Of a DNA stretch of 64,000 bases, positions 1 through 7,824 are shown piece after piece. The translations under genes were made by a program, and so were the position numbers. Source of the DNA: Paracoccaceae bacterium (GTDB lineage Bacteria > Pseudomonadota > Alphaproteobacteria > Rhodobacterales > Rhodobacteraceae); the NCBI GenBank assembly GCA_017510335.1, contig JAFWNM010000004.1, forward strand, positions 62,001-126,000. The letters run 5' to 3'. A model generated the notes under the pieces. The model did no database searches. It was not told the DNA's origin and saw only the letters and a list, made by a program, of their open reading frames with translations. Numbering within the stretch: the first letter of the stretch is position 1; every line of letters starts with the position of its first letter.

Positions 1-547
1 AAATGAACAAGGCGCGGGAATCGTCCCATAACAGGTCTTGTGTGCCATTGCCGTGATGCACATCGAAATCCACGACCGCGACACGCGACAGGCCGTGCTG
101 TTCCATGGCATGGCGCGCAGCTATGGCCACAGTGCCGAACAGGCAAAACCCCATTGGCGTGGCGGTTTCTGCGTGGTGGCCGGGCGGGCGCATGCCCACA
201 AAAGCGTTGCGCACATCGCCGCGCAGCACCATGTCCACACCCGCACAGGCCCCGCCCGCTGCGCGCAGTGCCGCGTTCAGCGACCCGTTCGACACATGCG
301 TATCGGCATCCAGCTGGTATATGCCGGCCGCAGGAATGGCGCGGCGGATACGGTCAAGATAGGGTTCGGGATGGCAGCGCAGCAGCTGCGCATCAGTGGC
401 CAGGGGCGCTTCATGTCGCGCAAGTGCCGCGAATTCTGCGCCGCCAAGTGCGGTTTCAATTGCGGCCATGCGCGCCACCTGTTCGGGGTGACCGGCGGGT
501 GTCTGGTGCAGTTGCGCATCAGGATGGGTGATATATGCTGTCGTCAT
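1..547 (-). CDS. Histone deacetylase family protein (partial, 3' end outside window)
   Basis: The visible N-terminal 182 residues begin MTTAYITHPDAQLHQTPAGH and run off the left edge, so the C-terminal half is missing. Two signature motifs of the arginase/deacetylase fold are present: RPPGHHAE, whose two histidines form the catalytic dyad, and DFDVHHGNGTQD, which supplies metal-binding Asp and His. In bacteria this family removes acyl groups from acetylpolyamines or other small amides, or from proteins, using a zinc or iron ion. Substrate cannot be told from the part seen. The start is the ATG closest to the conserved beginning; no signal peptide, so cytoplasmic. It is divergent from the AMP nucleosidase gene. 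Confidence 0.9.
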   Translation of the reverse strand, partial: MTTAYITHPDAQLHQTPAGHPEQVARMAAIETALGGAEFAALARHEAPLATDAQLLRCHPEPYLDRIRRAIPAAGIYQLDADTHVSNGSLNAALRAAGGACAGVDMVLRGDVRNAFVGMRPPGHHAETATPMGFCLFGTVAIAARHAMEQHGLSRVAVVDFDVHHGNGTQDLLWDDSRALFI

Positions 548-685
548 GGGCGAAAGCTAGACGATTGCCCGCCAAGGGGAAAGAGCGATTTTGCGCATCG
601 ACACGGCTTGTCCGGCCGTCGCGCCAATGGCACCTTGTATGAAACCGCGCCCACGGGCAAAGCACTGGAAGGCAGATTGCAGGCA

Positions 686-2161
686 ATGACAGACACCCCC
701 CCTATTCTGACGCCCCCGCAGCATGCACACCGCACCTTCACAGACCCCGAGCAGGCGGTGGCCTGCCTTGAGGCACTTTATGGTGAAGCGCTTGATTTTC
801 TGGTGCAAGGCTTCAACCAAGCGGCCCGCGGCGAAGGCACTGACCACAGATACCGCGCCTTCTATCCCGAAATCCGGCTGGTGACCACGCGCTTTGACCG
901 CATCGATTCCCGCCTGAGTTTTGGCCATGTCGCGGAACCGGGCATGTATTCAACAACAGTGACCCGCCCCGACCTGTTCCGCCACTACCTGAAGCAGCAA
1001 ATCGGCCTGCTTATCCGCAACCACAACACGCCTGTCAGCATTGGCCCGTCAGACACCCCCATCCCGCTGCATTTCGCCATGACCGGGCGGGGGGATCTGG
1101 TGTTGCCCGAAAACGGGGAAATGACCCTGTCGCTGCGCGATATTTTCGACGTGCCCGACCTGTCGACCACCAATGACGACATCGTTAACGGCGACCGCGC
1201 CACAAACCCGGACGGGTCGCGGCCACTGGCATTGTTTACCGCCCAGCGCGTGGATTATTCCCTGGCGCGGCTGGCCCATTACACTGCAACCGCCCCGGAG
1301 CATTTTCAGAACCATATCCTGTTTACCAATTACCAGTTCTATGTCGATGAATTCGAAGCCTTTGCCCGCATGCAATTGCGCGACCCCGACAGCGGCTACA
1401 CCTCTTTCATCGCGCCCGGCAATGTGGAACTGACCGACCCCGACAGCGAAATACCCGCATTGGCGCGGCTGCCGCAAATGCCCACCTACCACCTGAAACG
1501 CAAGCATGGCGCGGGCATCACGCTGGTCAATATCGGGGTTGGCCCGTCCAATGCGAAAACCGCCACCGACCATATTGCCGTGCTGCGCCCGCATGCCTGG
1601 CTTATGGTGGGCCATTGCGCTGGCCTGCGCAATTCGCAGGCGTTGGGGGATTTTGTTCTGGCCCATGCCTATTTGCGCGAAGACAACGTGCTTGACGCCG
1701 ATTTGCCCGTATGGGTGCCCATTCCCGCGCTGGCCGAAATCCAGATCGCGCTGCAAGACGCCGTGGCAGAGATTACGCAACTGGACGGCTATGCGCTGAA
1801 GCAGATCATGCGCACAGGCACAGTTGCCACGATCGACAACCGCAACTGGGAATTGCGCGACCAGTCCGGCCCTGTCCAGCGGCTGTCCCAGTCGCGCGCA
1901 ATCGGGCTGGACATGGAAAGCGCGACCATCGCCGCCAATGGCTTTCGCTTTCGGGTGCCGTATGGGACGTTGTTATGTGTGTCGGACAAACCATTGCATG
2001 GCGAACTGAAGCTGCCGGGCATGGCGTCGGAATTCTACAAGACGCAAGTGGCACGCCATTTGCGCATTGGCATCCGCGCAATGGAGTCGTTGCGCGACAT
2101 GCCGCTGGAACGGATTCACAGCCGGAAATTGCGCAGTTTCAGCGAAACAGCCTTTCTTTGA
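686..2161 (+). CDS. amn: AMP nucleosidase
   Basis: A 491-residue protein close to the usual length of Amn (about 480). It hydrolyses AMP to adenine and ribose 5-phosphate, a purine salvage and AMP-level control step in the cytoplasm. An N-terminal Amn-specific domain (about residues 20-190) is followed by a nucleoside phosphorylase fold with the motifs NIGVGPSNAKTATDH and MVGHCAGLRNSQ; near the end are GLDMESATIAANGF and VSDKPLHGELKLPG, typical of Amn. The open frame continues far upstream, but the upstream part lies antisense to the deacetylase gene and has no family similarity, so the ATG before TDTPPILTPP is chosen. No partner genes adjoin it. Confidence 0.95.
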   Translation: MTDTPPILTPPQHAHRTFTDPEQAVACLEALYGEALDFLVQGFNQAARGEGTDHRYRAFYPEIRLVTTRFDRIDSRLSFGHVAEPGMYSTTVTRPDLFRHYLKQQIGLLIRNHNTPVSIGPSDTPIPLHFAMTGRGDLVLPENGEMTLSLRDIFDVPDLSTTNDDIVNGDRATNPDGSRPLALFTAQRVDYSLARLAHYTATAPEHFQNHILFTNYQFYVDEFEAFARMQLRDPDSGYTSFIAPGNVELTDPDSEIPALARLPQMPTYHLKRKHGAGITLVNIGVGPSNAKTATDHIAVLRPHAWLMVGHCAGLRNSQALGDFVLAHAYLREDNVLDADLPVWVPIPALAEIQIALQDAVAEITQLDGYALKQIMRTGTVATIDNRNWELRDQSGPVQRLSQSRAIGLDMESATIAANGFRFRVPYGTLLCVSDKPLHGELKLPGMASEFYKTQVARHLRIGIRAMESLRDMPLERIHSRKLRSFSETAFL

Positions 2162-2173
2162 CAGGCGAATTTA

Positions 2174-2201
2174 GGCCATTCCACAAGAAAGGCCGTTTTT
2201 T
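2174..2201 (+). terminator. Possible weak terminator after amn
   Basis: A short stem of the palindromic word ggcc on both sides of a 13-base loop is followed by six to seven T residues, just downstream of the amn stop codon. The stem is only about four to five base pairs, so this is a weak candidate. Confidence 0.35.
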
Positions 2202-2308
2202 ATTGCCCTTTGGTGATTGTCAGCAGGCGCAAACTCGGGCTAGATGCGCAGCGAAAATACCAAGCGTTCGGACCATCCGCGCCACGCACTCAATATCAGG
2301 AGAGTAAG

Positions 2309-2599
2309 ATGACGACCAAACCGATGACCAAAACCCAGCTAGTCGCCGCACTTGCAGAAGAAATGGGTGCCGACAAGAAAACTGCATCCGCAGCGATTGA
2401 TGCTGTATCTGCAGTTGTCCTGCGGGAGGTCGCGGCAGGTGGTGCTGTTACGCTGCCGGGGATCGGCAAGATCATGTGCCGCGCGCGCCCTGAACGTCAG
2501 GTCCGCAACCCGGCAACTGGCGAAACCATGACCAAGCCCGCCGACAAGGCCGTGAAGGTCACTGTGGCAAAAGCCCTGAAAGACGCTGTAAACGGCTAA
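2309..2599 (+). CDS. HU family DNA-binding protein
   Basis: A 96-residue nucleoid protein of the HU/IHF family. It starts MTTKPMTKTQLVAALAEEMG, with the helical dimerisation region, then GAVTLPGIGKIMCRARPERQ and RNPATGET, the beta-arm that enters the DNA minor groove, and a C-terminal helix with VKVTVAKALKDAV. HU dimers bend and compact DNA with little sequence preference. The start is supported by the strong Shine-Dalgarno sequence caggagag seven bases upstream. Compared with classical HU (about 90 residues) it has a short N-terminal extension. It stands alone with a large inverted repeat just downstream. Confidence 0.92.
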   Translation: MTTKPMTKTQLVAALAEEMGADKKTASAAIDAVSAVVLREVAAGGAVTLPGIGKIMCRARPERQVRNPATGETMTKPADKAVKVTVAKALKDAVNG

Positions 2600-2617
2600 T
2601 GCCCGGCGCATAAGATC

Positions 2618-2660
2618 GCCTATCCGGGCAGGTGCCCTGCATTGCCCCGCCCGGATAGGC
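2618..2660. repeat. 12-bp perfect inverted repeat downstream of the HU gene
   Basis: gcctatccgggc (2618-2629) and gcccggataggc (2649-2660) are exact complements separated by 19 bases. It lies 19 bases after the HU stop codon, so it may fold as a 3' hairpin stabilising or ending the HU mRNA. There is no T run after it, so it is not a classical intrinsic terminator. Confidence 0.7.
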
Positions 2661-2739
2661 CAAAGATCATGACAAACGCCCTTCTCAAGGGCAGCACGCA
2701 CAACAGGCACATACGACCAGCCCTGCGCACCCCCCCCCT

Positions 2740-2973
2740 TCAGCCCCGACTTAGACGACCTGCGCGCCCGCCGCGCCGCTTGCTTATCAACGTTTTGCGT
2801 GACGGCAGTTCCGCCATGATGGCCTGACGCGCGTGCGGTTCCATCCGGGACCACATTGTAATTTCATCAATGGACCGCAAGCACCCTGTGCACAAACGCG
2901 CTTCGGGATGTATGACGCATATGTTGATGCAGGGGCTTTCAATCTCGTTGCGCGTCCATACTGTATCGTTCAT
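2740..2973 (-). CDS. DUF1289 domain-containing protein
   Basis: A 77-residue protein with the DUF1289 pattern SPCINICVIHPEARLCTGCLR followed by SIDEITMW. The four cysteines (C-x3-C then C-x2-C) look like a small metal or Fe-S binding site. The family is common in Proteobacteria and its role is unknown. The C-terminal part is rich in Arg and Gly and may be disordered. The start was placed at the ATG before NDTVWTRNE because upstream residues in the frame are not conserved. It lies on the same strand as ruvX and ccmI, 82 bases after ruvX, and may be co-transcribed with them. Confidence 0.85.
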   Translation of the reverse strand: MNDTVWTRNEIESPCINICVIHPEARLCTGCLRSIDEITMWSRMEPHARQAIMAELPSRKTLISKRRGGRAGRLSRG

Positions 2974-3055
2974 GTGAATTTGCCTTCGGGGAAACCAATA
3001 TCTGGCGCAAGATAGTCGCGCGACGGGGGCTGACCAGTGCGCGCACACATGCCGT

Positions 3056-3535
3056 TCACATGTCCCGCCGCAGCACGGCCAGCCGGTCCAGCGCCCCTTG
3101 CAGGATGACGCCAGCCGCCACATGGTCAATCACCTCGGCGCGGCGTCTGCGCGATGTGTCGGCTTCCAGCAGCGCGCGTTCTGCCGCAACCGTGGACAGG
3201 CGTTCATCCCAGAACCCGATGGGCAGGTCCGTCAAGGCCGACAGGTTTCGCGCAAACGCGCGGGTGGACTGGCAGCGCGGCCCCTCGGACCCGTCCATGT
3301 TGCGCGGCAGGCCCAGCACCAGACCGCCCAGATCGCGCCCCGCCGCAATGTCCAGCAGCGCTTGCGCATCCAGCCCGAACTTGCGCCGCCGGATGGTCTG
3401 CAGCGGGCTTGCCACCGACAGCATCCGGTCGGACACCGCAACCCCGATGGTTTTTTCCCCCAAATCCAGCCCCGCCACGGCCTGACGCGCGGGCAATGCC
3501 GCCACGAACGCGTCGAAATCGCTGAACACGGCCAT
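3056..3535 (-). CDS. ruvX: Holliday junction resolvase-like protein RuvX (YqgF)
   Basis: A 159-residue RNase H-like protein. [15 protein letters not shown] near residue 23 holds the first catalytic Asp, [17 protein letters not shown] is the YqgF core motif, and [15 protein letters not shown] with a later [10 protein letters not shown] supplies the remaining acidic residues. Members of this family act in pre-16S rRNA 5' end processing and have been proposed to resolve Holliday junctions. Its ATG overlaps the ccmI stop by one base (TAATG), so the two genes are translationally coupled. Length is normal for the family. Confidence 0.94.
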   Translation of the reverse strand: MAVFSDFDAFVAALPARQAVAGLDLGEKTIGVAVSDRMLSVASPLQTIRRRKFGLDAQALLDIAAGRDLGGLVLGLPRNMDGSEGPRCQSTRAFARNLSALTDLPIGFWDERLSTVAAERALLEADTSRRRRAEVIDHVAAGVILQGALDRLAVLRRDM

Positions 3536-4794
3536 TACGGTGCCCCTGTCGACAGCCCGGCCTCGGCGGCAACACTGTTGATCAGCGCCAGATCTTCGGC
3601 GCGGGCGGCAAACACAGTGCGCGCTTCTTGCAAGATGGCGGTCGCCTGCTCGCGCCGGTCCAGCACCACCAACGCGCGCACCAGTTGCGCCCAGTCATCT
3701 GCGGTGCCGCCGTCATTGGCCAGCCGCGCCGACAGGGACGCGACCATATCCTCGATCATGGCGGCGCGGTCCTCGCCGCTCATCTCCATGGCCGCGTCAA
3801 TATCCGCAACACTTGGCCCCCGGGCCGATGCCGGCGCGGGGCGTGGCGGCAGTTGATAGCGCGGCTCGCCTGATATCTGCGCCAGTTCCGGCAGGGCGGC
3901 GCGAATTTCTGGCATCCAAGGCGCATCGCCGGCGCTTTGGTCATGCAATCTGCGCCACACACGGAAGGTCAGGTCGGGGCGGCCGGTCTGCATATACATG
4001 CGGCCTGTATAATATAGCGCCACCCCGTTGACCGGATCGCGGCGCAATATCTGCTCGATCACGCCCTCCGCCTGTGGGGAAACCACGCCGCCCGCTGCCA
4101 GCACCATCAGGTCCAGCAAGAACGCGTGGTCCTGCACATCGGCATCTTCCCCGCGCAACGCGACCACCCGCGACTGTGCCACCGCCGCCGCTGAAAAATT
4201 GCCCAGCCGCGATTCGTTTTGCGCCAGCAGGATATGCCCGCGCAAATCATCGGGGCGGCCTGCCAGCGCGGCGCGCAATTGCGCGACCATGGGTTCCAGT
4301 TCGGCGCGGTCGTCAAATTCCGGCGCATCGGGCCGCATTTGCGCAAATTCCGCTTCCAGTTGGTCCTGTGCGGGGCGGGTGGCGCGGGCGGTGGCGGCAT
4401 CTGCATGGCGCTGCGCCAAAGGCAGGTCACCATAGCCCACCGCGCCCAACTGCATATACAACGCCCCCGCACCCGCCAACAGCGCCGCAATCACGCCCAC
4501 CATGACCCCGCGCGCCGCGTTGGACGATGCAACACCCGCGCTGCGCCCGCCCTTGTCCAGGTCCAGAACGCGGCGCTGGATTTCCAGACGCAGGCGCTCG
4601 GCCTCGGTCTGGTCCAATGTGCCGCGCGTCAGGTCACGGTCCACTTCGCGCAACTGGTCGCGGTATACCCGCATCGCGCGTTCGGTGCCATCTGCCGCAT
4701 GGCCCATGCCCGCCCGCGACACCGCGCGCAGCAACACTGCCCCCACCATAACCACTATGACGACGAATCCCGCGATCTGGCCGATGATTGCCAT
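3535..4794 (-). CDS. ccmI: c-type cytochrome biogenesis protein CcmI
   Basis: A 419-residue inner-membrane protein that chaperones apocytochrome c in the Ccm system I pathway. A first membrane segment lies near residues 3-25, followed by the conserved cytoplasmic loop [12 protein letters not shown] with [17 protein letters not shown], a second membrane segment near residues 90-115, and a long periplasmic TPR-rich region. The start before [11 protein letters not shown] fits the family, which begins directly with a membrane helix; the frame stays open upstream without similarity. It overlaps ruvX by one base. No other ccm genes are in this window, so the pathway is split on the chromosome. Confidence 0.92.
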   Translation of the reverse strand: MAIIGQIAGFVVIVVMVGAVLLRAVSRAGMGHAADGTERAMRVYRDQLREVDRDLTRGTLDQTEAERLRLEIQRRVLDLDKGGRSAGVASSNAARGVMVGVIAALLAGAGALYMQLGAVGYGDLPLAQRHADAATARATRPAQDQLEAEFAQMRPDAPEFDDRAELEPMVAQLRAALAGRPDDLRGHILLAQNESRLGNFSAAAVAQSRVVALRGEDADVQDHAFLLDLMVLAAGGVVSPQAEGVIEQILRRDPVNGVALYYTGRMYMQTGRPDLTFRVWRRLHDQSAGDAPWMPEIRAALPELAQISGEPRYQLPPRPAPASARGPSVADIDAAMEMSGEDRAAMIEDMVASLSARLANDGGTADDWAQLVRALVVLDRREQATAILQEARTVFAARAEDLALINSVAAEAGLSTGAP

Positions 4795-5263
4795 AAGGCC
4801 CCCTTTGGTAATTGCACATGCGCGCAGCCCCGTCATAACGACAAGACCGCTGCGGAAAAAGGGCCAAACCCGCCCCCACAGGCCTGCAAGGCCCGAAATC
4901 GCGCCAATCGCGGCACTTGGTCGCAAATTCCGGCCGCGCTCGATTCGGGCTTCCCCGCCACATAGCGCGCAGCGCAATCCCGCATGCAGGCGGCCCCCCG
5001 CCCCGCAACACCGCGCGCGCTGGCCCGCCGCACGGCAGTTTATGCAGTGTTAAAAAACGGTTACAGCCCGCCGCGCGGCCCGTCACGCATTGGGCGAAAC
5101 CCCGCCGCCACCCCCAAGGCGTGGCAAAACTGCACCATTTTTGCGGGCATGGCGGGGGGGGTATGCGCTTTGGCTTGAATTACAGGGGCAAAAGTCAGAA
5201 ACAGGCTCAGACCTTGCCTAAGTGGTAAGGCGAGGAACTCCTTAGACAACGAGGGAAAAACAA
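4795..5263. other. Intergenic region between ccmI and the porin gene
   Basis: This 469-base stretch separates two divergent genes. I see no gene in it with family similarity; the open frames on both strands are low-complexity, Arg/Pro-rich readings of GC-rich DNA. It must hold the promoters of ccmI (minus) and of the porin (plus). The last 20 bases carry the porin ribosome site gaggg. The A/T-rich stretch around 5041-5060 may be part of a promoter, but no convincing -35/-10 pair was found. Confidence 0.6.
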
Positions 5264-6355
5264 ATGAAAAAGCTTCTTCTTGCTTCGACCGCTCTGGTCA
5301 TGACAGCAGGCGCAGCCGCTGCACAAGTGAACCTGTCCGGTGAAGCCCGCATGGGTATCGCTTACGACAACGGCATTGCTAACGGCACAGTTGCAAGCCC
5401 GAACAACACCGCAAAACTGCAGTTCACCAGCCGTATCCGCGTGACTTTCTCCATGTCCGGTGAAACCGATTCCGGCCTGGCATTCGGCGCAAGCATCCGT
5501 GGCGACCAGTTCGCTGCAGGTAACGCTGGCAATACCGGGATGACCGGCGGCACCGTGTTCATTGATGGTGCTTTCGGCCGTCTGACATTCGGTGACACCG
5601 CAGGTGCTGCACGCGCTGCTGTTGGCGACCTGTATGCTGTTGGCCTGACCGGCGTTGGCGATCTGCATGAGATGGGCTATCTGGACCGCACCTATTCGGT
5701 CGGTGGCTACACCAGCGTGAACCGTCGCACAGCAGTTCTGTACCAGTACACACTGGACAACTTCAGCTTCTATGCATCGCTGGGTCAACAGCGTCGCACC
5801 ACTGGTGTGGTTGGTGGTGTGTTCACGAACACAGCACGCAACACAGACGAACTGGCTGCAATCGGTGTGAAATACTCCATCGACGGGTTCACCCTGTCGG
5901 CTGGTTATGAAATGTCCGAAGGCAAGTTCACCAACACCGCAGCCCCTGCAACCAACAACAAGATCAGCGCAAGCCACCTGATCATCGGTGCAGAATACGC
6001 GATGGACAACTTCAAGGTCAAAGCAATCGCTGGCCAAGTTGGTGGCGATCTGGGAACATACTTGGGCAACGATGCAAATTCGCGTCGTACACAGTATGGC
6101 CTGTCGGTTTCGGGTGAATTCGACGCAACCACCGTCACCGCATTCGTAAACCGTGGCTTCCGCAGCACCGACTACGGTATCGGCGCAAGCTACGATCTGG
6201 GCGGCGGCGCGAAGCTGGTTGGTGGCGTTTCCCGTCAAGGTTCGGCTGGCGCACAAGCAGCAGTTGCTGGTGCTGGCGGTGTTGGCGCGTTCCCTGCTGC
6301 AGCAGCACGCAGCACCCGCACACGTGCAGACCTGGGTCTGAACTTCAGCTTCTGA
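5264..6355 (+). CDS. Outer-membrane porin (Rhodobacter type)
   Basis: A 363-residue trimeric beta-barrel porin, the general diffusion channel of the outer membrane. Residues 1-20 form a signal peptide ending AAAA before QVNLSGEARMGI. Alternating hydrophobic beta strands follow, with family features such as TSRIRVTFSMSGETDSGL, the GGTVFIDGAFGRLTFGDT segment that leads to the constriction loop, and the terminal aromatic LGLNFSF needed for Bam assembly. Codon use is unusually uniform, as in highly expressed genes. It has its own ribosome site and a strong terminator, so it is a single-gene unit. A truncated relative lies 300 bases downstream. Confidence 0.95.
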   Translation: MKKLLLASTALVMTAGAAAAQVNLSGEARMGIAYDNGIANGTVASPNNTAKLQFTSRIRVTFSMSGETDSGLAFGASIRGDQFAAGNAGNTGMTGGTVFIDGAFGRLTFGDTAGAARAAVGDLYAVGLTGVGDLHEMGYLDRTYSVGGYTSVNRRTAVLYQYTLDNFSFYASLGQQRRTTGVVGGVFTNTARNTDELAAIGVKYSIDGFTLSAGYEMSEGKFTNTAAPATNNKISASHLIIGAEYAMDNFKVKAIAGQVGGDLGTYLGNDANSRRTQYGLSVSGEFDATTVTAFVNRGFRSTDYGIGASYDLGGGAKLVGGVSRQGSAGAQAAVAGAGGVGAFPAAAARSTRTRADLGLNFSF

Positions 6356-6381
6356 TCTTACCGATCAGAACGTATGGGAAG

Positions 6382-6413
6382 GAGCGGGCATTTGCCCGCT
6401 CTTTTCTTTTTTC
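6382..6413 (+). terminator. Intrinsic terminator of the porin gene
   Basis: gagcgggc (6382-6389) pairs perfectly with gcccgctc (6394-6401) around a 4-base loop, and is followed by ttttctttttt. This is a textbook rho-independent terminator 27 bases after the porin stop codon. Confidence 0.93.
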
Positions 6414-6488
6414 ACGCTTTCCTGTTCAATTCCCCCCGCTATCTCTGTTATACTTCGGTCAAGAAAAACCGTAAGAAGGCAGGGCAGC

Positions 6489-6668
6489 ATGACAGGGCAA
6501 GAACACGCCATTCCCCACCCCCCCCGCAACACCCGGTCCACATTGGTGGCCGCCCTGTTGGGCGTGTTCGTGCTGGCAGGGTGCGAAACCACATCGGCAG
6601 TGTTTGACGGCATTGGCGGGGTTTTCATGGGCGCAGGCCATGATGTGCGCCGCGTCAGCGGGCGCTGA
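6489..6668 (+). CDS. Small predicted lipoprotein
   Basis: A 59-residue open frame: a charged, Pro-rich N terminus, a hydrophobic stretch TLVAALLGVFVLAGCE with an LAGC lipobox placing the modified Cys near residue 33, then a short tail TTSAVFDGIGGVFMGAGHDV. The mature part would be only about 27 residues. The layout recalls small entericidin-like lipoproteins, but the match is weak and I do not assign it. Its TGA directly abuts the ATG of the truncated porin, so both would be made from one mRNA. The start could be a later codon, as the N terminus is longer than a normal signal peptide. Confidence 0.55.
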   Translation: MTGQEHAIPHPPRNTRSTLVAALLGVFVLAGCETTSAVFDGIGGVFMGAGHDVRRVSGR

Positions 6669-6974
6669 ATGCGCGCACGGGCTGTCATAACGCTGGCCCT
6701 GTTGGGCACCGCATTGGCCACCCCCATTGTGGCGCAACAGCGCGACTGGCGCGAAAACCCCGGCCTGCAAATTTCCGGCGATGCCCGCATGGGCGTTATC
6801 TGGACCGACCGCCCCGACACCATCAATACCAGCCGCGCGCAATTCGTCAGCCGCGCAAGGGTCAAGTTCCGGTTCAGCGCGCAAACCGATGGCGGCACGC
6901 GCTTCGGCTTCGGGTTTGATGCTGAAAAACCCGCCCAGCGCCCGCGCGGGCACCCTGTTTTTTTCGGCAATTAG
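6669..6974 (+). pseudogene. Truncated porin paralogue
   Basis: A 101-residue frame with a signal peptide (ALLGTALATPIVAQ) followed by LQISGDARMGVIWTDRPDT and SRARVKFRFSAQTDGGTRFGFGFDAEK. This lines up with the start of the full porin at 5264 (LSGEARMGIAYD and SRIRVTFSMSGETDSGLAFG), so it is the first three or so beta strands of a porin. It then breaks off after about 80 mature residues where a full porin has about 340. The stop codon lies right beside a dispersed palindromic repeat and the YggS-family gene starts 50 bases on. It cannot form a barrel alone. A remnant is the simplest reading; a small expressed peptide is possible. Confidence 0.7.
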
Positions 6975-6975
6975 C

Positions 6976-7008
6976 GCATGTCGCGTTCATTCGCATGTTC
7001 AACATGCT
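6976..7008. repeat. Dispersed palindromic repeat, copy 1
   Basis: A 33-base element starting gcatgtcgcgttcatt and ending aacatgct. Its outer arms gcatgt/acatgc are inverted. It resembles the repeats at 7685-7716 and 48723-48758. It starts two bases after the stop codon of the truncated porin. Confidence 0.6.
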
Positions 7009-7026
7009 CTAGCACAGGTGCGGCCC

Positions 7027-7674
7027 ATGTCCCTTGATGAAATCACCACCCGCATTGACCGCGCCGCCAGCGCCCATGGCCGCGATGGCGCGTCCATCCG
7101 GCTGATTGCCGTGTCCAAGGAACAACCCGCTGATCGCGTTTTGCCCGTGCTGCGCGCTGGCCACCGCCTGTTCGGGGAAAACCGCGTGCAGGAAGCAGCC
7201 GGAAAATGGCCCGACTGGCGCGCGGAATTCGGCCCGCTGGACGTGCATCTGCTGGGACCGCTGCAAAGCAACAAGGCCCGCGCCGCGATGGAATTGTTTC
7301 AAGCCATCCATTCGCTGGACCGCCCCAAATTGGCGCAAACCCTGGCCCGGCTGGCGCAAGACATGGGCCAGTGTCCCGACCTGTTCGTGCAGGTCAACAC
7401 CGGGGCCGAACCCCAGAAGGCAGGAATTCTGCCCGATGATGCTGATGATTTCATCGCGCAATGTCGCGCATTGGACCTGCCTGTGGTGGGGCTGATGTGC
7501 ATCCCCCCCGTGGACGAGGACCCGGCAGCACATTTTGACGCACTGGCGCACATGGCCGCGCGCAACGGTCTGGCCAGCCTGTCCATGGGCATGAGCGACG
7601 ATTTTGAGACGGCCATCGCGCATGGCGCAACCCATGTGCGTGTGGGGTCGGCCATATTTGGCGCGCGCAGGTAG
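7027..7674 (+). CDS. YggS family pyridoxal phosphate-binding protein
   Basis: A 215-residue PLP-binding TIM-barrel protein of the YggS/PROSC family, which keeps free PLP and amino/keto acid pools balanced rather than catalysing a known reaction. The PLP lysine is in LIAVSKEQPAD, and later motifs are FGENRVQEA, HLLGPLQSNKA, FVQVNTGAEPQKAG, SMGMSDDFETAIAHGATHVR and VGSAIFGAR, all classical. The start ATG lies 50 bases after the truncated porin. No recognisable cell-division or proC neighbours are present, unlike in many other genomes. It is flanked on both sides by copies of a palindromic repeat. Confidence 0.95.
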   Translation: MSLDEITTRIDRAASAHGRDGASIRLIAVSKEQPADRVLPVLRAGHRLFGENRVQEAAGKWPDWRAEFGPLDVHLLGPLQSNKARAAMELFQAIHSLDRPKLAQTLARLAQDMGQCPDLFVQVNTGAEPQKAGILPDDADDFIAQCRALDLPVVGLMCIPPVDEDPAAHFDALAHMAARNGLASLSMGMSDDFETAIAHGATHVRVGSAIFGARR

Positions 7675-7684
7675 ATCTGGACGA

Positions 7685-7716
7685 CCTCGCGTTCATTGGC
7701 ATTCACTGGACATGCC
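7685..7716. repeat. Dispersed palindromic repeat, copy 2
   Basis: cctcgcgttcattggcattc followed by actggacatgcc. It shares tcgcgttcatt and gcat with copy 1, and attggNattcac plus gacatgc with the reverse complement of copy 3. Its left arm has decayed. It lies 10 bases after the YggS-family stop codon. Confidence 0.6.
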
Positions 7717-7824
7717 CTGACTTATTGATGTCGCATGTTCGGGACGCTCAAATCCGGTGCCCGGTTTTGGGCAACATGCTTTGTGCGTTCGGTGGCAGGT
7801 GCCTGACCGCCACCGCCCCCGTTT

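Noticed and set aside
38-685. A long N-terminal extension of the AMP nucleosidase frame
   Set aside because: It is antisense to the histone-deacetylase-family gene, which has clear motifs; the extension is rich in Arg/His/Cys and unlike AMP nucleosidase.
5207-6256. A 349-codon open frame antisense to the porin
   Set aside because: It mirrors the biased codon use of the porin (many Cys, Val, Gln); no signal or domain is seen.
6669-7674. A frameshifted fusion of the porin fragment with the YggS-family protein
   Set aside because: The YggS-family protein starts at its normal first residues at 7027, and the repeat lies between them, so they are separate genes.
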